A DNA stretch of 64,000 nt from the NCBI GenBank assembly GCA_945788625.1, contig CALZMQ010000007.1, positions 16,145-80,144 on the forward strand, read 5' to 3'. Each line of letters opens with the position of its first letter. Within the stretch, counting starts at the first letter, position 1. Below are positions 35,194 to 45,210 of the stretch, piece after piece. Under the pieces are notes generated by a model, which had not been told where the DNA came from, ran no database searches, and worked only from the letters and a program-made list of their open reading frames with translations. The translations under genes and the position numbers were made by a program. The DNA comes from an uncultured Woeseiaceae bacterium. Its GTDB lineage: Bacteria > Pseudomonadota > Gammaproteobacteria > Steroidobacterales > Woeseiaceae.

Positions 35194-35907
35194 TCAGTCG
35201 TTTGCAACCGCCGTTTCGAGGGCGACCAGGATCATTTCGTCGAAGGTTGTCGCTCGCTCATCCGCGCTCAGGTGATCGCCGGTGCGCAGGTCGTCGCTGA
35301 CCGTGCAGATGGCGAGGGCCTCGGCACCGTTTTCGGCGGCTATCGGGAACATGCCCGCTGCCTCCATTTCCAGGCCATAGACGTTGAATCTCGCCATGGT
35401 CTCGAACATGCCCGGGTCCGGGGTATAGAAAAGATCGGCCGAGAATATGTTGCCGACGTGATGACGCACTTTCTGCCGCCTTGCGACATTGACGGCTTTT
35501 TCGACGAGGTCGTAGCTTGCAAGCGCGGCAAGGTCGTAGCCGCCGAAACGCATGCGATTGCAATTGGAGTCGGTGCAGGCACCCATCGCGATAATGACGT
35601 CGCGCAGCTGTACGTCGGGGTGGGACGTCCCGCAGCTGCCGACGCGGATGACACGCCTGACGTCGTATTCGGTTATGAGCTCGGTACAGTAGATGGACAC
35701 GGAGGGGATTCCCATGCCGTGCGCCATCACGGAGACAGGCTGTCCTTTGTACTCGCCCGTGAATCCCCACATATTGCGCACATCGGTTACGCGTCGCGCG
35801 TCGTCGAGATAGGTATCGGCAATGTATTTCGCACGCAGCGGATCGCCGGGCATCAGCACCGTTGCGGCGAAATCGCCGGGCGCTGCATTCATGTGTTTGG
35901 TCGCCAT
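35194..35907 (-). CDS. deoD: Purine nucleoside phosphorylase, DeoD type
   Basis: 237 residues, the length of bacterial hexameric DeoD. Markers are [49 protein letters not shown] (phosphate site) and [11 protein letters not shown] (nucleoside site); the catalytic aspartate lies in [10 protein letters not shown]. It splits purine (deoxy)nucleosides with phosphate to the base and (deoxy)ribose-1-phosphate. It lies upstream of the BMC operon on the same strand and supplies deoxyribose-1-phosphate. A phosphopentomutase to make the 5-phosphate is needed but not seen in the window. Confidence 0.96.
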   Translation of the reverse strand: MATKHMNAAPGDFAATVLMPGDPLRAKYIADTYLDDARRVTDVRNMWGFTGEYKGQPVSVMAHGMGIPSVSIYCTELITEYDVRRVIRVGSCGTSHPDVQLRDVIIAMGACTDSNCNRMRFGGYDLAALASYDLVEKAVNVARRQKVRHHVGNIFSADLFYTPDPGMFETMARFNVYGLEMEAAGMFPIAAENGAEALAICTVSDDLRTGDHLSADERATTFDEMILVALETAVAND

Positions 35908-35940
35908 ATTGTTGTTATCGCCTTGACGGGGTTTCTTTTC

Positions 35941-36708
35941 CTACCACCTGCTCTGCGCCGACATACCGCCATCGACGACCAGGTTTGCGCCGCTGATCCA
36001 GCGGGCCGCGGGACTGAGCAGGAACAATACCGCGTCGGCGACGTCTTTGGGAGAGCCCATGCGTCCAAGCGGAACCCGCTCGTGCCAGCGGGCGACACCA
36101 TCCGGCCATGCGTCGGCCAGTCCATCGCGATCGATGAGACCGGGCGACACGCAGTTGACGCGGATGTTTGCGGGCCCGAACTCCAGCGCCGAGGCGCGAG
36201 TCAGCATGGCGAGACCCGCCTTGCTGGTCGCATAGTGGCCGTGCCCCGCCGCCGGATCCTGCCCTTCTATCGAGCCGATGTTGACGATGGCACCGGGTCT
36301 TCCGGCTGCGATCCAGGCGCTCGTTGCCTGCCGGGTGACGAGAAAAGCGGCATCGAGATTGGCGCTCAGCACGCCCCGCCAGTCGGCAAGACTCATGTTC
36401 GACAGCGCCACAACCGGCTGCGCAGCGGCATTATTGACCAGCAGCGACGGCCTGATCGTTGCGAACAGCCTTTCGACCGCGGTCGCGTCGGACAGGTCCG
36501 CCTGGGCAATGTCGCTTACTCCCGATGTATCGACGAGTGCCCGCGCCGCGGCTTCGTTTCGATGGTAATGGCCGATGACCGTCGCACCTGCCTGCGCGAG
36601 TCGCGCAGCAATCGCGCCGCCAATATTGCCGCTTGCACCGGTTACCAGCGCCGTTTCGCCCGTCAGGTCGAGCAGATCGCCGACGTCCCGGTTTCCTGAT
36701 CGATTCAC
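35941..36708 (-). CDS. Short-chain dehydrogenase/reductase
   Basis: 255 residues of the classical SDR family. The cofactor motif is TGASGNIGGAIAARLA (18-33), the NNAAAQP segment is in the usual place, and the catalytic pair is in GHYATSKAGLAM (Tyr, Lys). The C-terminal segment FLLSPAARWISGANLVVDGG is typical of glucose dehydrogenase and 3-oxoacyl reductase-like SDRs. The substrate cannot be read. It lies 33 bases upstream of deoD on the same strand and could share a transcript. It is divergent from the cupin gene. Confidence 0.9.
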   Translation of the reverse strand: MNRSGNRDVGDLLDLTGETALVTGASGNIGGAIAARLAQAGATVIGHYHRNEAAARALVDTSGVSDIAQADLSDATAVERLFATIRPSLLVNNAAAQPVVALSNMSLADWRGVLSANLDAAFLVTRQATSAWIAAGRPGAIVNIGSIEGQDPAAGHGHYATSKAGLAMLTRASALEFGPANIRVNCVSPGLIDRDGLADAWPDGVARWHERVPLGRMGSPKDVADAVLFLLSPAARWISGANLVVDGGMSAQSRW

Positions 36709-36746
36709 TCTATGCTCCCCTGCGCCAATCGCGGTATTGTCTCCCG

Positions 36747-37100
36747 ATGACCGGCAAAGCGAAACCCGGCGCCGAATTCTGGTCCGACGAGCGCTGTTAC
36801 ATCACCGAGCTTCTGAACCACGCCTCCCAACCGGAAGTATCGGTAGCCCGGACACGCGTCGAGCCCGGCATCACCACGCAATTGCACGCGCTGTCCGTGT
36901 CGGAATGGTACATCGTGGAATCGGGCGAAGGCCTCATGCGCGTCGGTGACGAGCCGGCATTTGCCGTCGCTCCCGGCGACACCGTCAGCATCCCCAGAAA
37001 CGTTGCACAACAGATCACGAACAGCGGTAAAGACGACCTGACATTCCTGTGTGTTTGCGCACCACGTTTTTCGCAGGAATGCTACACCTCTCTCGAATAA
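36747..37100 (+). CDS. Small cupin protein
   Basis: 117 residues forming one cupin barrel from the ATG at 36747. Motif one is TQLHALSVSEWYIVESGEG, with His and Glu metal-ligand candidates; motif two is VAPGDTVSIPRNVAQQITN, where the usual histidine near the end is replaced by Gln. Mannose-6-phosphate-isomerase-like cupins look similar. It may be a binding protein or enzyme of unknown substrate. It is 40 bases upstream of a TonB receptor gene and divergent from the SDR gene. Confidence 0.83.
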   Translation: MTGKAKPGAEFWSDERCYITELLNHASQPEVSVARTRVEPGITTQLHALSVSEWYIVESGEGLMRVGDEPAFAVAPGDTVSIPRNVAQQITNSGKDDLTFLCVCAPRFSQECYTSLE

Positions 37101-37106
37101 CGGCGG

Positions 37107-37112
37107 TATACT
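37107..37112 (+). promoter_or_regulatory. Candidate -10 box of the TonB receptor gene
   Basis: TATACT 29 bases upstream of the ATG at 37141, with AGGAGA at 37127-37132 as ribosome binding site. No good -35 box is seen at normal spacing. Confidence 0.35.
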
Positions 37113-37140
37113 GCGCCAATGCTTAACCAGGAGACCCACG

Positions 37141-39474
37141 ATGTGTGGCATAGACACAACAAATAATTCACGCTCGGCATTTCTACGGACCGTATCCAGC
37201 GCCGCCGCACTGGCCGTCAGCGGCCTTTTTGCGGGTCCGGCCCTGGCACAGAACGAGGGTGTGCTGGAAGAAATTCTCGTCACGGCGCAGAAGCGCGAAG
37301 AGTCGCTGCAGGAAGTACCGATCTCGGTTGCCACGACCTCGGGTGAAAGCCTGAACGCGCTGTTCTCCGGCAGCGAGGATATCCTGGCCTTGTCGGGACG
37401 CGTTCCCGGGCTGTACGCCGAATCATCGAACGGGCGCTCGGCGCCGCGCTTTTACCTGCGCGGGCTCGGCAACATCGACTTCGACCTGGCGGCCTCACAG
37501 CCGGTTTCCATCGTCATGGACGAAGTCGTCCTGGAAAACGTCGTGCTCAAGAGCTTCCCGCTGTTCGACATGAGAAACGTCGAAGTCATTCGCGGCCCGC
37601 AAGGCACGCTGTTCGGACGCAACACGACGGCCGGTATCATCAAGTTCAATACCCGTCGTCCCGATGACGAGTTTTCCGGTTACGTCAAGGGATCCTACGC
37701 AACGCACGCCACGACCAATTTCGAGGGCGCCGTCGGCGGCAGCCTGATCGACGGCACGCTCGCGGCCCGCGTTTCGATATTGACCCGTTCGCGCGACAAC
37801 TGGATCAAGAACGGTTTCACGGGCATGAAGTCACTGGGCCGTTACAGGGAAAATGCCGGCAGGCTGCAATTCTTGTGGACGCCCAACGACCGCTTCAGCG
37901 CACTGCTCTCGCACCAGAATCGCAGTCTCGATGGCACGTCCTCGATATTCCGCGCCAACGTGTTCGATACCGGCAGCGCCGGGCTGAATTCGAACTACCG
38001 GCGTGACGTCGTCTATTACGATGGCGGCGACGACAACCCGCAGTCCTACCAGTCACACGGCACGACGCTGAACATGCAGTGGGACTTCGACAATGCCAGC
38101 CTCAACTCCATCACGTCCTACCAGCAGGCCGACGGCTTCAGCCGCGGCGACATCGATGGTGGCGTCGTCGACTTCAGCAACTCGGTGGCGGTGCCGCCCG
38201 GCATCACCTTCGACCCGGCTGCTCCTGTCTTCGGTGGTTCCGTACTGACGTTCCCGGGCACCATCCTGGTGCCGTCGGTCACGCAGGATGGCGCCGATAC
38301 GGATCAGTTCACGCAGGAATTCCGTCTCGCAAGCCAGATCGACGGACCGTTCAGCTGGCAGGTGGGTGGATTCTTCTTCAATTCCGATCTCGTCGTGACC
38401 ACCGACTCGTTTGCCTCTTTCGGTTTCGTGGACGTTCAGGACACGAAGATCCAGCAGGAAAACGAAACCTGGGCGTTGTTCGGCCAGACCAGCTACGACG
38501 TTACCGACAACCTGACGCTGACGGCCGGCGTGCGCTTCACGGACGACACGAAGGACTTCCAGGTGCTGCAGTTCGGTCAGCTCTGGCTGGACCTCGGTAT
38601 CCCGACGTTCATCGCCGACCCAATCAGCGTCGAAGACGACCAGGCTAGCTGGGAAGTCAGCGCCAACTTTGCGATGACGGACGAGTCCAGCCTGTATGCG
38701 CGCCTGGCCAACGGTTTCCGTGCGCAGACCATCCAGGGTCGTGACGTGGCGTTCCTGGAGACTCCGTCAGTCGCCAAACCGGAAACCATCAACTCACTGG
38801 AGGCAGGCTACAAGGCTGACCTGTTCAGTGACCGCATGCGCGTGAACTTCGGCGTGTTCCACTACGAAGTGGACGACATGCAGCTTTCCATTATCGGCGG
38901 TGCGACCAACACCAACCAGGTCGTCAATGCCGATAAGGGCGAAGCTACGGGTTTCGAACTGGACGCCGAAATCCTCTTGACCGAGAACCTGCTCGTGACT
39001 TTCGGCACCAGCTACAACGATACGGAATTGAAAGACCCGAATCTCTCGACTGCGCCCTGCGGCTCCGGTCTCTGCACTCCGCTCGACCCGGTCAACCCGA
39101 ACAACAGCGCGCAAGTGCTGATCGACGGCAACCCGTTCCCGCGTGCACCCAAGACGACGCACAACCTGACGGTTCGCTACAGCGCGCCGGTCGGCAACGA
39201 CAGCGAGCTTTACCTGTACACCGACTGGACCTGGTACGGAAAGATCAACATGCCGCTTTACGAGGCCGTCGAATTCCAGACGGACAACCAGAAAGAAGGC
39301 GGCCTGCGCGTCGGTTACAGGAATGATGCGAATGGCCTGGAGATTGCGGTATTCGGCCGGAACATTACGAACGAGGACAATATCCTCGGGTTCATCGACT
39401 TCAGCAACAACACCGGCTTCGTCAACGAGCCGCGCGTCTGGGGTATCGAAGTCGGCTACGAATTCGGCGACTGA
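37141..39474 (+). CDS. TonB-dependent outer-membrane receptor
   Basis: 777 residues from the ATG at 37141, which has AGGAGA nine bases upstream. The signal peptide ends near PALAQ (about residue 37), followed at once by the TonB-box-like EEILVTAQKREESLQEVP. The plug domain contains VEVIRGPQGTLFGRNTTAGIIKF, typical of the IroN/FecA/CirA groups. A 22-strand barrel fills the rest and ends in VWGIEVGYEFGD, close to the usual terminal aromatic. It should take up a large substrate through the outer membrane; the substrate is unknown. A strong terminator follows. Confidence 0.95.
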   Translation: MCGIDTTNNSRSAFLRTVSSAAALAVSGLFAGPALAQNEGVLEEILVTAQKREESLQEVPISVATTSGESLNALFSGSEDILALSGRVPGLYAESSNGRSAPRFYLRGLGNIDFDLAASQPVSIVMDEVVLENVVLKSFPLFDMRNVEVIRGPQGTLFGRNTTAGIIKFNTRRPDDEFSGYVKGSYATHATTNFEGAVGGSLIDGTLAARVSILTRSRDNWIKNGFTGMKSLGRYRENAGRLQFLWTPNDRFSALLSHQNRSLDGTSSIFRANVFDTGSAGLNSNYRRDVVYYDGGDDNPQSYQSHGTTLNMQWDFDNASLNSITSYQQADGFSRGDIDGGVVDFSNSVAVPPGITFDPAAPVFGGSVLTFPGTILVPSVTQDGADTDQFTQEFRLASQIDGPFSWQVGGFFFNSDLVVTTDSFASFGFVDVQDTKIQQENETWALFGQTSYDVTDNLTLTAGVRFTDDTKDFQVLQFGQLWLDLGIPTFIADPISVEDDQASWEVSANFAMTDESSLYARLANGFRAQTIQGRDVAFLETPSVAKPETINSLEAGYKADLFSDRMRVNFGVFHYEVDDMQLSIIGGATNTNQVVNADKGEATGFELDAEILLTENLLVTFGTSYNDTELKDPNLSTAPCGSGLCTPLDPVNPNNSAQVLIDGNPFPRAPKTTHNLTVRYSAPVGNDSELYLYTDWTWYGKINMPLYEAVEFQTDNQKEGGLRVGYRNDANGLEIAVFGRNITNEDNILGFIDFSNNTGFVNEPRVWGIEVGYEFGD

Positions 39475-39497
39475 TTCCACTCGTCATGTTACAAATG

Positions 39498-39524
39498 AAG
39501 CCCGGCCCCTCGCCGGGCTTTTTT
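39498..39524 (+). terminator. Rho-independent terminator
   Basis: A perfect nine-base-pair stem AAGCCCGGC/GCCGGGCTT with a five-base loop, followed by six T. It lies 24 bases after the TonB receptor stop and just before the start of the lipoprotein gene at 39537. Confidence 0.9.
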
Positions 39525-39536
39525 GTGAGAAAACTG

Positions 39537-40445
39537 ATGCGCCGATGGCTCGTGATACTGCTCGCGGTGACTGCCTGTTCCGACGCCCGGCAGGAGCCAC
39601 GGTTCGCACCCGTCGTCATCGGCAAGCTCGAGGACGCCGATATTCGCGAAGCCAGCGGCATCGCACGTTCGCAGCGGCAGGAGAACATCCTCTGGCTCAT
39701 CAATGACAACGGCGCGAAAGAAATCGTGCACGCCATCAATCCGCGCGGCGCGCGGCGCGGTGAATTCGACCTGAAAGAAGCGAAAAACAGGGACTGGGAA
39801 GATCTCGCCTCGTTTCGGCTCGACGACACGCCATACCTGATGGTCGCCGACATCGGCGACAACGACGCCCGGAGGAAATCCCGCAGCTTGTACTTCGTCG
39901 AGGAACCGGCGCCGAAGAAAAAAGACAAGGCAAGCCTGGCATGGCGAATCGAGTTCGAGTACCCGGACGGCCCACGGGATGCCGAGTCAGCCGCCGTCGA
40001 TATCGAAAACCTGCGTGCGCTGGTGCTATCGAAACGGGACATACCGCCGCGACTCTACGAGATCCCATTGCGGCCCGGCGACGACGGTACGATCACCGCG
40101 ACACGCCTGGGCACGATCAGAAGCCTGCCGAAGCCCAGCCGGCAGGACGTCGAATTCGCGCCAAAGACCAGGGATTGGCACTGGCAACCGGTAGGGATGG
40201 ACATCTCCCAGGACAACCGGGCGGCCGTCATCCTTACCTACAGAGCCGTGTACTACTATCAAAGGGAGCCCGGCCAGGACTGGTATGATGCCTTCAATAC
40301 CCGGCCGATACGCGTGAGCATCGGCCGGTTTCCGAACGCCGAAGCCGTGGCATTCGGTGACGACGGGCGCAACGTCGTCGTCACTGGCGAGAACAAGCAT
40401 TCACCGCTGCTGCTTATCGATTTCAACGAGGTCGCCGAAGAATGA
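39537..40445 (+). CDS. Hypothetical lipoprotein, possible beta-propeller
   Basis: 302 residues from the ATG at 39537 (MRRWLVILLAVTACSD), with a lipobox TAC (Cys15); an earlier ATG at 39486 lies in the terminator. The sequence has repeats of short strands with DAESAAVD, SKRDIPPRLYE and GRFPNAEAVAFGDDGR, which resemble the esterase-like phytase or SMP-30/propeller layout, but I cannot assign a family. Terminator readthrough or a promoter inside would be required. It overlaps the next gene by four bases (ATGA), so the two proteins are probably made together at the membrane surface. Confidence 0.8.
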   Translation: MRRWLVILLAVTACSDARQEPRFAPVVIGKLEDADIREASGIARSQRQENILWLINDNGAKEIVHAINPRGARRGEFDLKEAKNRDWEDLASFRLDDTPYLMVADIGDNDARRKSRSLYFVEEPAPKKKDKASLAWRIEFEYPDGPRDAESAAVDIENLRALVLSKRDIPPRLYEIPLRPGDDGTITATRLGTIRSLPKPSRQDVEFAPKTRDWHWQPVGMDISQDNRAAVILTYRAVYYYQREPGQDWYDAFNTRPIRVSIGRFPNAEAVAFGDDGRNVVVTGENKHSPLLLIDFNEVAEE

Positions 40446-41539
40446 ACGATTCGAACACACGTCGGCTGGTCACGCCGGTACTGTTATCGCTGATGTTGGC
40501 GGGGTGCGCGGGCGCGGTACGCGACGACTCCGACGGCAGCAAGTATCGGGGCCCGACCGAAGTCACGGTAATGAGCTTCAACGTCGAAAACCTGTTCGAC
40601 AACATCGATGATCCGCGAAAAGACGACAAAGCGTATCTTCCGATCGCGGCCAAGCGGAACGACAGCCACATCGCCGAGTGCAAGCAGATAGAAGTGGAGC
40701 GCTGGCGCGACGAATGCCTCAATCTCGACTGGAGTGACGCGGCCGTGGAGCACAAACTGAGTGTTCTCGCGGAAACGATACGACAGGTCAATGGCGGCTT
40801 CGGCGCGGATATCATCGCGCTGCAGGAAGTCGAGAACGTCGCGATCCTGGAGCGGCTTCGCACCGAATACCTCACACACCTCGGCTACGAGCCGGCAATC
40901 CTGATCGAAGGGTCGGATGCACGCGGCATCGATGTCGCATTCCTGTCGAGAGTCGCACTCGCTGAACCGCCCCGCTTGCATCCGCTGAAGCTGGCGGGAT
41001 TTCCGGATCGGGAACGCGATACCCGCGGCATCCTGCAGGCCGACTTCAAGCTGCCAGGCGGCACGATACTGACGGGATTCAGCGTGCACTTTCCGGCGCC
41101 CTTCCATCCGACCGAGATGCGCGTCGCGGCGTACGCTCATCTGACCGACCTGCTGGCGGCACTACCAGATGATCGCCATGCGTTCGCGGCGGGTGATTTC
41201 AACACGACCAGCGGCGAGGACAACGACAAGAAAATGCTGGACACCTATGTCCGGCCGCACTGGACCGTGGCGCACGACAACGGCTGCAAGGCGTGCAAAG
41301 GCAGTCATTACTACGCCGCCGGCGACAGTTGGTCGTTCCTCGACATGATCCTTTTCGCCGGCTCTAGTGGCGCAAAAACAACAGCCGCAATTCGCGCTGA
41401 TTCCGTGCAAATCGCCAACCGCAATCCCGCCCAGGTGTCGGAAAACGGCACGCCCGAACGCTTTCGGCCTGCGCAGCGCAAGGGTGTTTCGGACCACTGG
41501 CCGATGATCGCGACGATCGAAGTGACCCAAAAACAATAG
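40442..41539 (+). CDS. Endonuclease/exonuclease/phosphatase (EEP) family lipoprotein
   Basis: 365 residues with a signal peptide and lipobox LAGC (Cys22). The EEP fold motifs are present: SFNVENLFD (metal-binding Asn), IIALQEVEN (Glu), the AAGDFNTTSGED (Asp and Asn) and the closing SDHWPM (Asp-His). Members hydrolyse nucleic acids or phosphoesters with a metal ion. Given the surface anchor, extracellular DNA or RNA degradation is a reasonable guess; other phosphoester substrates are possible. It is translationally coupled to the lipoprotein at 39537. Confidence 0.9.
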   Translation: MNDSNTRRLVTPVLLSLMLAGCAGAVRDDSDGSKYRGPTEVTVMSFNVENLFDNIDDPRKDDKAYLPIAAKRNDSHIAECKQIEVERWRDECLNLDWSDAAVEHKLSVLAETIRQVNGGFGADIIALQEVENVAILERLRTEYLTHLGYEPAILIEGSDARGIDVAFLSRVALAEPPRLHPLKLAGFPDRERDTRGILQADFKLPGGTILTGFSVHFPAPFHPTEMRVAAYAHLTDLLAALPDDRHAFAAGDFNTTSGEDNDKKMLDTYVRPHWTVAHDNGCKACKGSHYYAAGDSWSFLDMILFAGSSGAKTTAAIRADSVQIANRNPAQVSENGTPERFRPAQRKGVSDHWPMIATIEVTQKQ

Positions 41540-41632
41540 CTTGTAACAGGTTCGTCACATTATTTCTTGCACGCGAAACACAGGGTGCATGCGCTCCTCA
41601 CAAAAGCCCGCGATTGCGCGCCCAAGCCCTTA

Positions 41633-41661
41633 TTGCACAAGCATTTTCCCTGCGCTAGATT
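41633..41661 (+). promoter_or_regulatory. Candidate promoter of the 41796 receptor gene
   Basis: TTGCAC (41633-41638) and TAGATT (41656-41661) are 17 bases apart. The gap 41540-41795 (256 bases) contains no credible gene. It also has a palindrome CCCGATCGGG near 41708 and a purine-rich site before the ATG. Prediction only. Confidence 0.35.
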
Positions 41662-41795
41662 AGCGTCATCAAGCTCAGAATTTGCCCGATTCCTCGGCTG
41701 CAAAGCTCCCGATCGGGCGAAAAAAGAACGCGCGAAATCCGATTGTCATATTCAAGGCCTAAGCTTTCGCTCTTTTCCATAACGGGGATCCAACA

Positions 41796-44700
41796 ATGAC
41801 ATACAAATCTCGATTTTCCGGATCGGCCCTGGCGACGTTAAGGCAGATCACCGTGGCGGCGTTCGCCGCGGTCATGCTGCTCGCCCTGCCTGTTGCAGGA
41901 AACGCACAGGAAACCACGACCGCTGTTCGCGGCATCGTCTCGGCGCCGGACGGCAGCCCGGCGGCCGGACAGGCCGTTACGGTGACTGACACGCGAACCA
42001 ACAGCACTCGGACGGTCAGGACAAACGACAGCGGCGCATTCGACGTTCGCGGCCTGCCGGTCGGTGGCCCATACACGATTCGGGTCGTATCGGCCCAGTA
42101 CCAGAACACTCTGGTCAATGACGTGTATACGAACCTGTCCTCAGCGGCGTCATTCAACATCGTCCTGGGAGCGGCTGACGAGGCAATCGAGGAGATCGTC
42201 ACGACCGCGAGGATGGTCGCGACCGCCGACCTGGCCATCGGGCCCGGCACATCGTTCAGCCTGCAGGACATCGAGGCGATGCCGACCATCGCGCGACAGA
42301 TCCGCGACGTCATTCGTATCGACCCGCGCGTCAGCCTGGGTCGTGCAGACAATGGCGCCGGTTCCGGCATCAACTGCCTGGGCGGCGCTCCCCGATCCAA
42401 CGCCTTTACGATTGACGGCAGTCTCGCGATTGACGGCTTCGGTCTGAACGAAGGCACCGGCACCTCGGCGCGTTTCGCTTTCCCGATTCCGTTCGACACG
42501 GTCGCTTCGTCGTCGGTCGAATTCGCACCGCTCGACGTGCAGTACAGCCAGTTCACGGGTTGTGCAGTCAACGTCGTCACCAAGCCCGGATCGAACGAGT
42601 TCCATGGGTCGGCTTACTACTTCTTCAACGATGAAGGCCTGACCGGCAGCAAGCTCGAAGGTACAACCGTCATCACCGACCCGTTCGAAGACAAGGACTT
42701 CGGCTTCAACCTCGGTGGCCCGATCATCAAGGACAAGCTGTTTTTCTATGTGGCCTACGAAGAGACGGATGAAGGCGGCATACAGAACACCGGGCCGATC
42801 GGCGCAGGATTCGCCAATGAGCGCGACATCACGCTGGCAGACGCCAACACGATAGCCGGCATCCTGCTGAATCAATACGGCCGGGACGTTGGCCCGATCG
42901 TCAGGACCCTGCCACAGACCAGCGAACGCATCTTTGCGCGACTCGACTGGAGCATCAATGACGACCATCGCGCCGAGTTGACCTACACGCAACTCGAGGA
43001 ACTGAACCTGGATCCCGATGACCTCGGTTTCGGCGGTTTCACGTTCCGCGACAATTTCGAGTTCGAAGGCATCGACCAGGACACGATTTCGCTGCGCGTA
43101 TTCTCCAACTGGACCGACAATCTCTCGACCGAGTTCCGCTATTCGAATTTCGACGTGGTCGACATCCAGGGCCCGGCCGGAGGCGGTGAAGCACAGGATC
43201 CGAATCCGATCCCGCGCATCGAGGTCGAAGACGGTTCGGGTGGCACGATCCTGACCAGCGGACCGGGCTTCTTTCGTTCCGCGAACGATCTCAAGTACAC
43301 GATCGACCAGCTCAAGCTGTCGGCCGACTACGTCATGGGCGACCATGTCCTGACCTTCGGTTTCGAGCAGGAGACACGCGATATCTTCAACCTGTTCATC
43401 CCGGATGCGACCGGTACGATCACGTTCGACACCATCGCCGACCTTGCGGCCGGTACGGCCAGTGGCATCGTGATGAACGGTTCGTTTACCCAGGACCCGT
43501 CCGACGCGGCAGCGACGTTCGAGCGTGACATCAACAGCTTCTACCTGCAGGACGAATGGCAGGTAAACGAAGCCGTCACCCTGATCGCGGGCTTGCGTTA
43601 CGACGAATACAAGTCGAGCGACTCGCCGATTTCGAATCCGGTATTCCAGCAGCGTTACGGATTCTCGAACACGCAGACCTTCGACGGCCTGAATCTCGTG
43701 CAGCCGCGCCTCGGCGTGACCTGGGACCTGCCGACGAACAAGTGGGGTTCGACGCAGATCAGCGCCGGGTACGGCGTATTCGGCGGCGGTGACCCGACGG
43801 TCCACTTCGCCAACGCCTACCAGAACTTCGGTGGCGCCATCGGTTTCGGCGGGCATTTCAACCCACCATGTACGGCGGCCGACCTGGACGTATTTAGCGG
43901 CGGCACTCAGTTCACCGGACTTCCGGATTGTGTCCGCATAGCTGCCGCAAACAGTGCCAATGCCAACACCGGCGCAGTCGCCGCGGTCGACCCGAACTTC
44001 GACCTGCCGTCAAACTCCCGCTGGAGTGTCGGTTTGAATCATGTCTTCGAAACGGGTAACGAATTCCTGAACGACATGGAATTGCGAGTCGACTACATCT
44101 ACACCGACCACAAGAATGCGGTCGACTGGGTCGACCTGCGACTGACCCCCAACGGCGTTACGTTGCCGGACGGGCGTCCGCAGTTCTTCGAGGTGGACCC
44201 GCTGCAAGCCGGATGTACTGCAACGTTCAATGGCATTCGCCAGGGCTTCAGCAACGCCGGTACGAATGGCGGGCCTTGTGACGACGTCGCCAACCAGAAC
44301 CAGGACGTCCTGATGACGAACGGCGTCGAGGGTTCGACAGCTTCGTTGTCGGTGCAATTGGCGAAGGAATTCGAATTCTCCGACAGAACGTCTCTCGATA
44401 TCGGCCTCGGCTATGCCTGGCTGGATGCAGAGGTCGGCAACCCGGTCAACAGTTCGACGGCCGGCTCGAGTTACGAAGAAGTTGCGAAGTTCACGCTGAA
44501 CAACAACACGCTGGGGCCCGCGCTGTGGGCTAACGAGCACAACATCGTTCTGCGGGCGCATTTCAATCACGAGTGGGCAGACGGCTGGCCGTTCTCGGTC
44601 GGCATGTTCTTCCAGCGCCGCTCCGGCCGTCCGTTCAGCTATACCTACGAAGACGATACTGTGGAAGACTTGTTCGGCGACTCGGATGACGAGGAAAGCG

Positions 44701-45158
44701 TATTGATCTACGTGCCCACCGGACCGAGCGATCCTTTGATGGATTTCACGACCAATCTCGGTGGCCGGTATGACCAGGCCGATGTTGACGCATTCTTCGC
44801 GTTCCTGGACGAGTCCGGGCTGAGCGCCTATGCCGGTGGTCTCGCGCCGAAGAACGGCTTCAACAGCCCGTGGCGCTCGGATCTCGACATTCGCATTGCG
44901 CAGGATATTCCGTTCTGGAGAGAGCACAATGTACAGATCACGCTCGATATCGAGAATGCCCTGAACCTGTTCTCGGACGGCAATAACATCATGCGTTATG
45001 CCGACACCGGCGACATCCAGGAAGGTGTTCGTACCCTGCAGCTCGATGACGGCGTTACGGGTGTCTACGAAGTCGAGGATATTTTCTTCGAAGGAACGAA
45101 CCGCGATGTTGACGATTCTGTCTATCGCATCCAGCTCGGTATTCGCTACAACTTCTAA
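41796..45158 (+). CDS. Large TonB-dependent receptor with N-terminal carboxypeptidase-like domain (Oar type)
   Basis: 1120 residues. A signal peptide (about 1-38) is followed by a carboxypeptidase-regulatory-like beta-sandwich (VRGIVSAPDGSPAAGQAVTV, 45-120) and a plug domain with a TonB-box-like EEIVTTARM. The barrel holds large extracellular loops, and the end VYRIQLGIRYNF terminates in the outer-membrane phenylalanine. It resembles Oar-like receptors that carry peptides or other polymers. Together with the surface nuclease-like genes upstream, uptake of nucleic-acid fragments is possible but unproven. A strong terminator follows at 45183. Confidence 0.94.
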   Translation: MTYKSRFSGSALATLRQITVAAFAAVMLLALPVAGNAQETTTAVRGIVSAPDGSPAAGQAVTVTDTRTNSTRTVRTNDSGAFDVRGLPVGGPYTIRVVSAQYQNTLVNDVYTNLSSAASFNIVLGAADEAIEEIVTTARMVATADLAIGPGTSFSLQDIEAMPTIARQIRDVIRIDPRVSLGRADNGAGSGINCLGGAPRSNAFTIDGSLAIDGFGLNEGTGTSARFAFPIPFDTVASSSVEFAPLDVQYSQFTGCAVNVVTKPGSNEFHGSAYYFFNDEGLTGSKLEGTTVITDPFEDKDFGFNLGGPIIKDKLFFYVAYEETDEGGIQNTGPIGAGFANERDITLADANTIAGILLNQYGRDVGPIVRTLPQTSERIFARLDWSINDDHRAELTYTQLEELNLDPDDLGFGGFTFRDNFEFEGIDQDTISLRVFSNWTDNLSTEFRYSNFDVVDIQGPAGGGEAQDPNPIPRIEVEDGSGGTILTSGPGFFRSANDLKYTIDQLKLSADYVMGDHVLTFGFEQETRDIFNLFIPDATGTITFDTIADLAAGTASGIVMNGSFTQDPSDAAATFERDINSFYLQDEWQVNEAVTLIAGLRYDEYKSSDSPISNPVFQQRYGFSNTQTFDGLNLVQPRLGVTWDLPTNKWGSTQISAGYGVFGGGDPTVHFANAYQNFGGAIGFGGHFNPPCTAADLDVFSGGTQFTGLPDCVRIAAANSANANTGAVAAVDPNFDLPSNSRWSVGLNHVFETGNEFLNDMELRVDYIYTDHKNAVDWVDLRLTPNGVTLPDGRPQFFEVDPLQAGCTATFNGIRQGFSNAGTNGGPCDDVANQNQDVLMTNGVEGSTASLSVQLAKEFEFSDRTSLDIGLGYAWLDAEVGNPVNSSTAGSSYEEVAKFTLNNNTLGPALWANEHNIVLRAHFNHEWADGWPFSVGMFFQRRSGRPFSYTYEDDTVEDLFGDSDDEESVLIYVPTGPSDPLMDFTTNLGGRYDQADVDAFFAFLDESGLSAYAGGLAPKNGFNSPWRSDLDIRIAQDIPFWREHNVQITLDIENALNLFSDGNNIMRYADTGDIQEGVRTLQLDDGVTGVYEVEDIFFEGTNRDVDDSVYRIQLGIRYNF

Positions 45159-45182
45159 AAAATAAGCTGGATGAAAACATCA

Positions 45183-45209
45183 GGGCGGTCCTCGGACCGC
45201 CCTTTTTTT
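45183..45209 (+). terminator. Rho-independent terminator of the receptor gene
   Basis: A nine-base-pair stem GGGCGGTCC/GGACCGCCC with a two-base loop, followed by seven T. It ends transcription of the large receptor gene 25 bases after the stop. Confidence 0.92.
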
Positions 45210-45210
45210 G

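Noticed and set aside
41567..41782. A 71-codon frame upstream of the large receptor gene
   Set aside because: No ribosome binding site or recognisable composition; it overlaps the predicted promoter.
42150..43856. A 568-codon antisense frame inside the large TonB receptor gene
   Set aside because: The receptor frame on the other strand has signal peptide, plug and barrel; this one is compositional.
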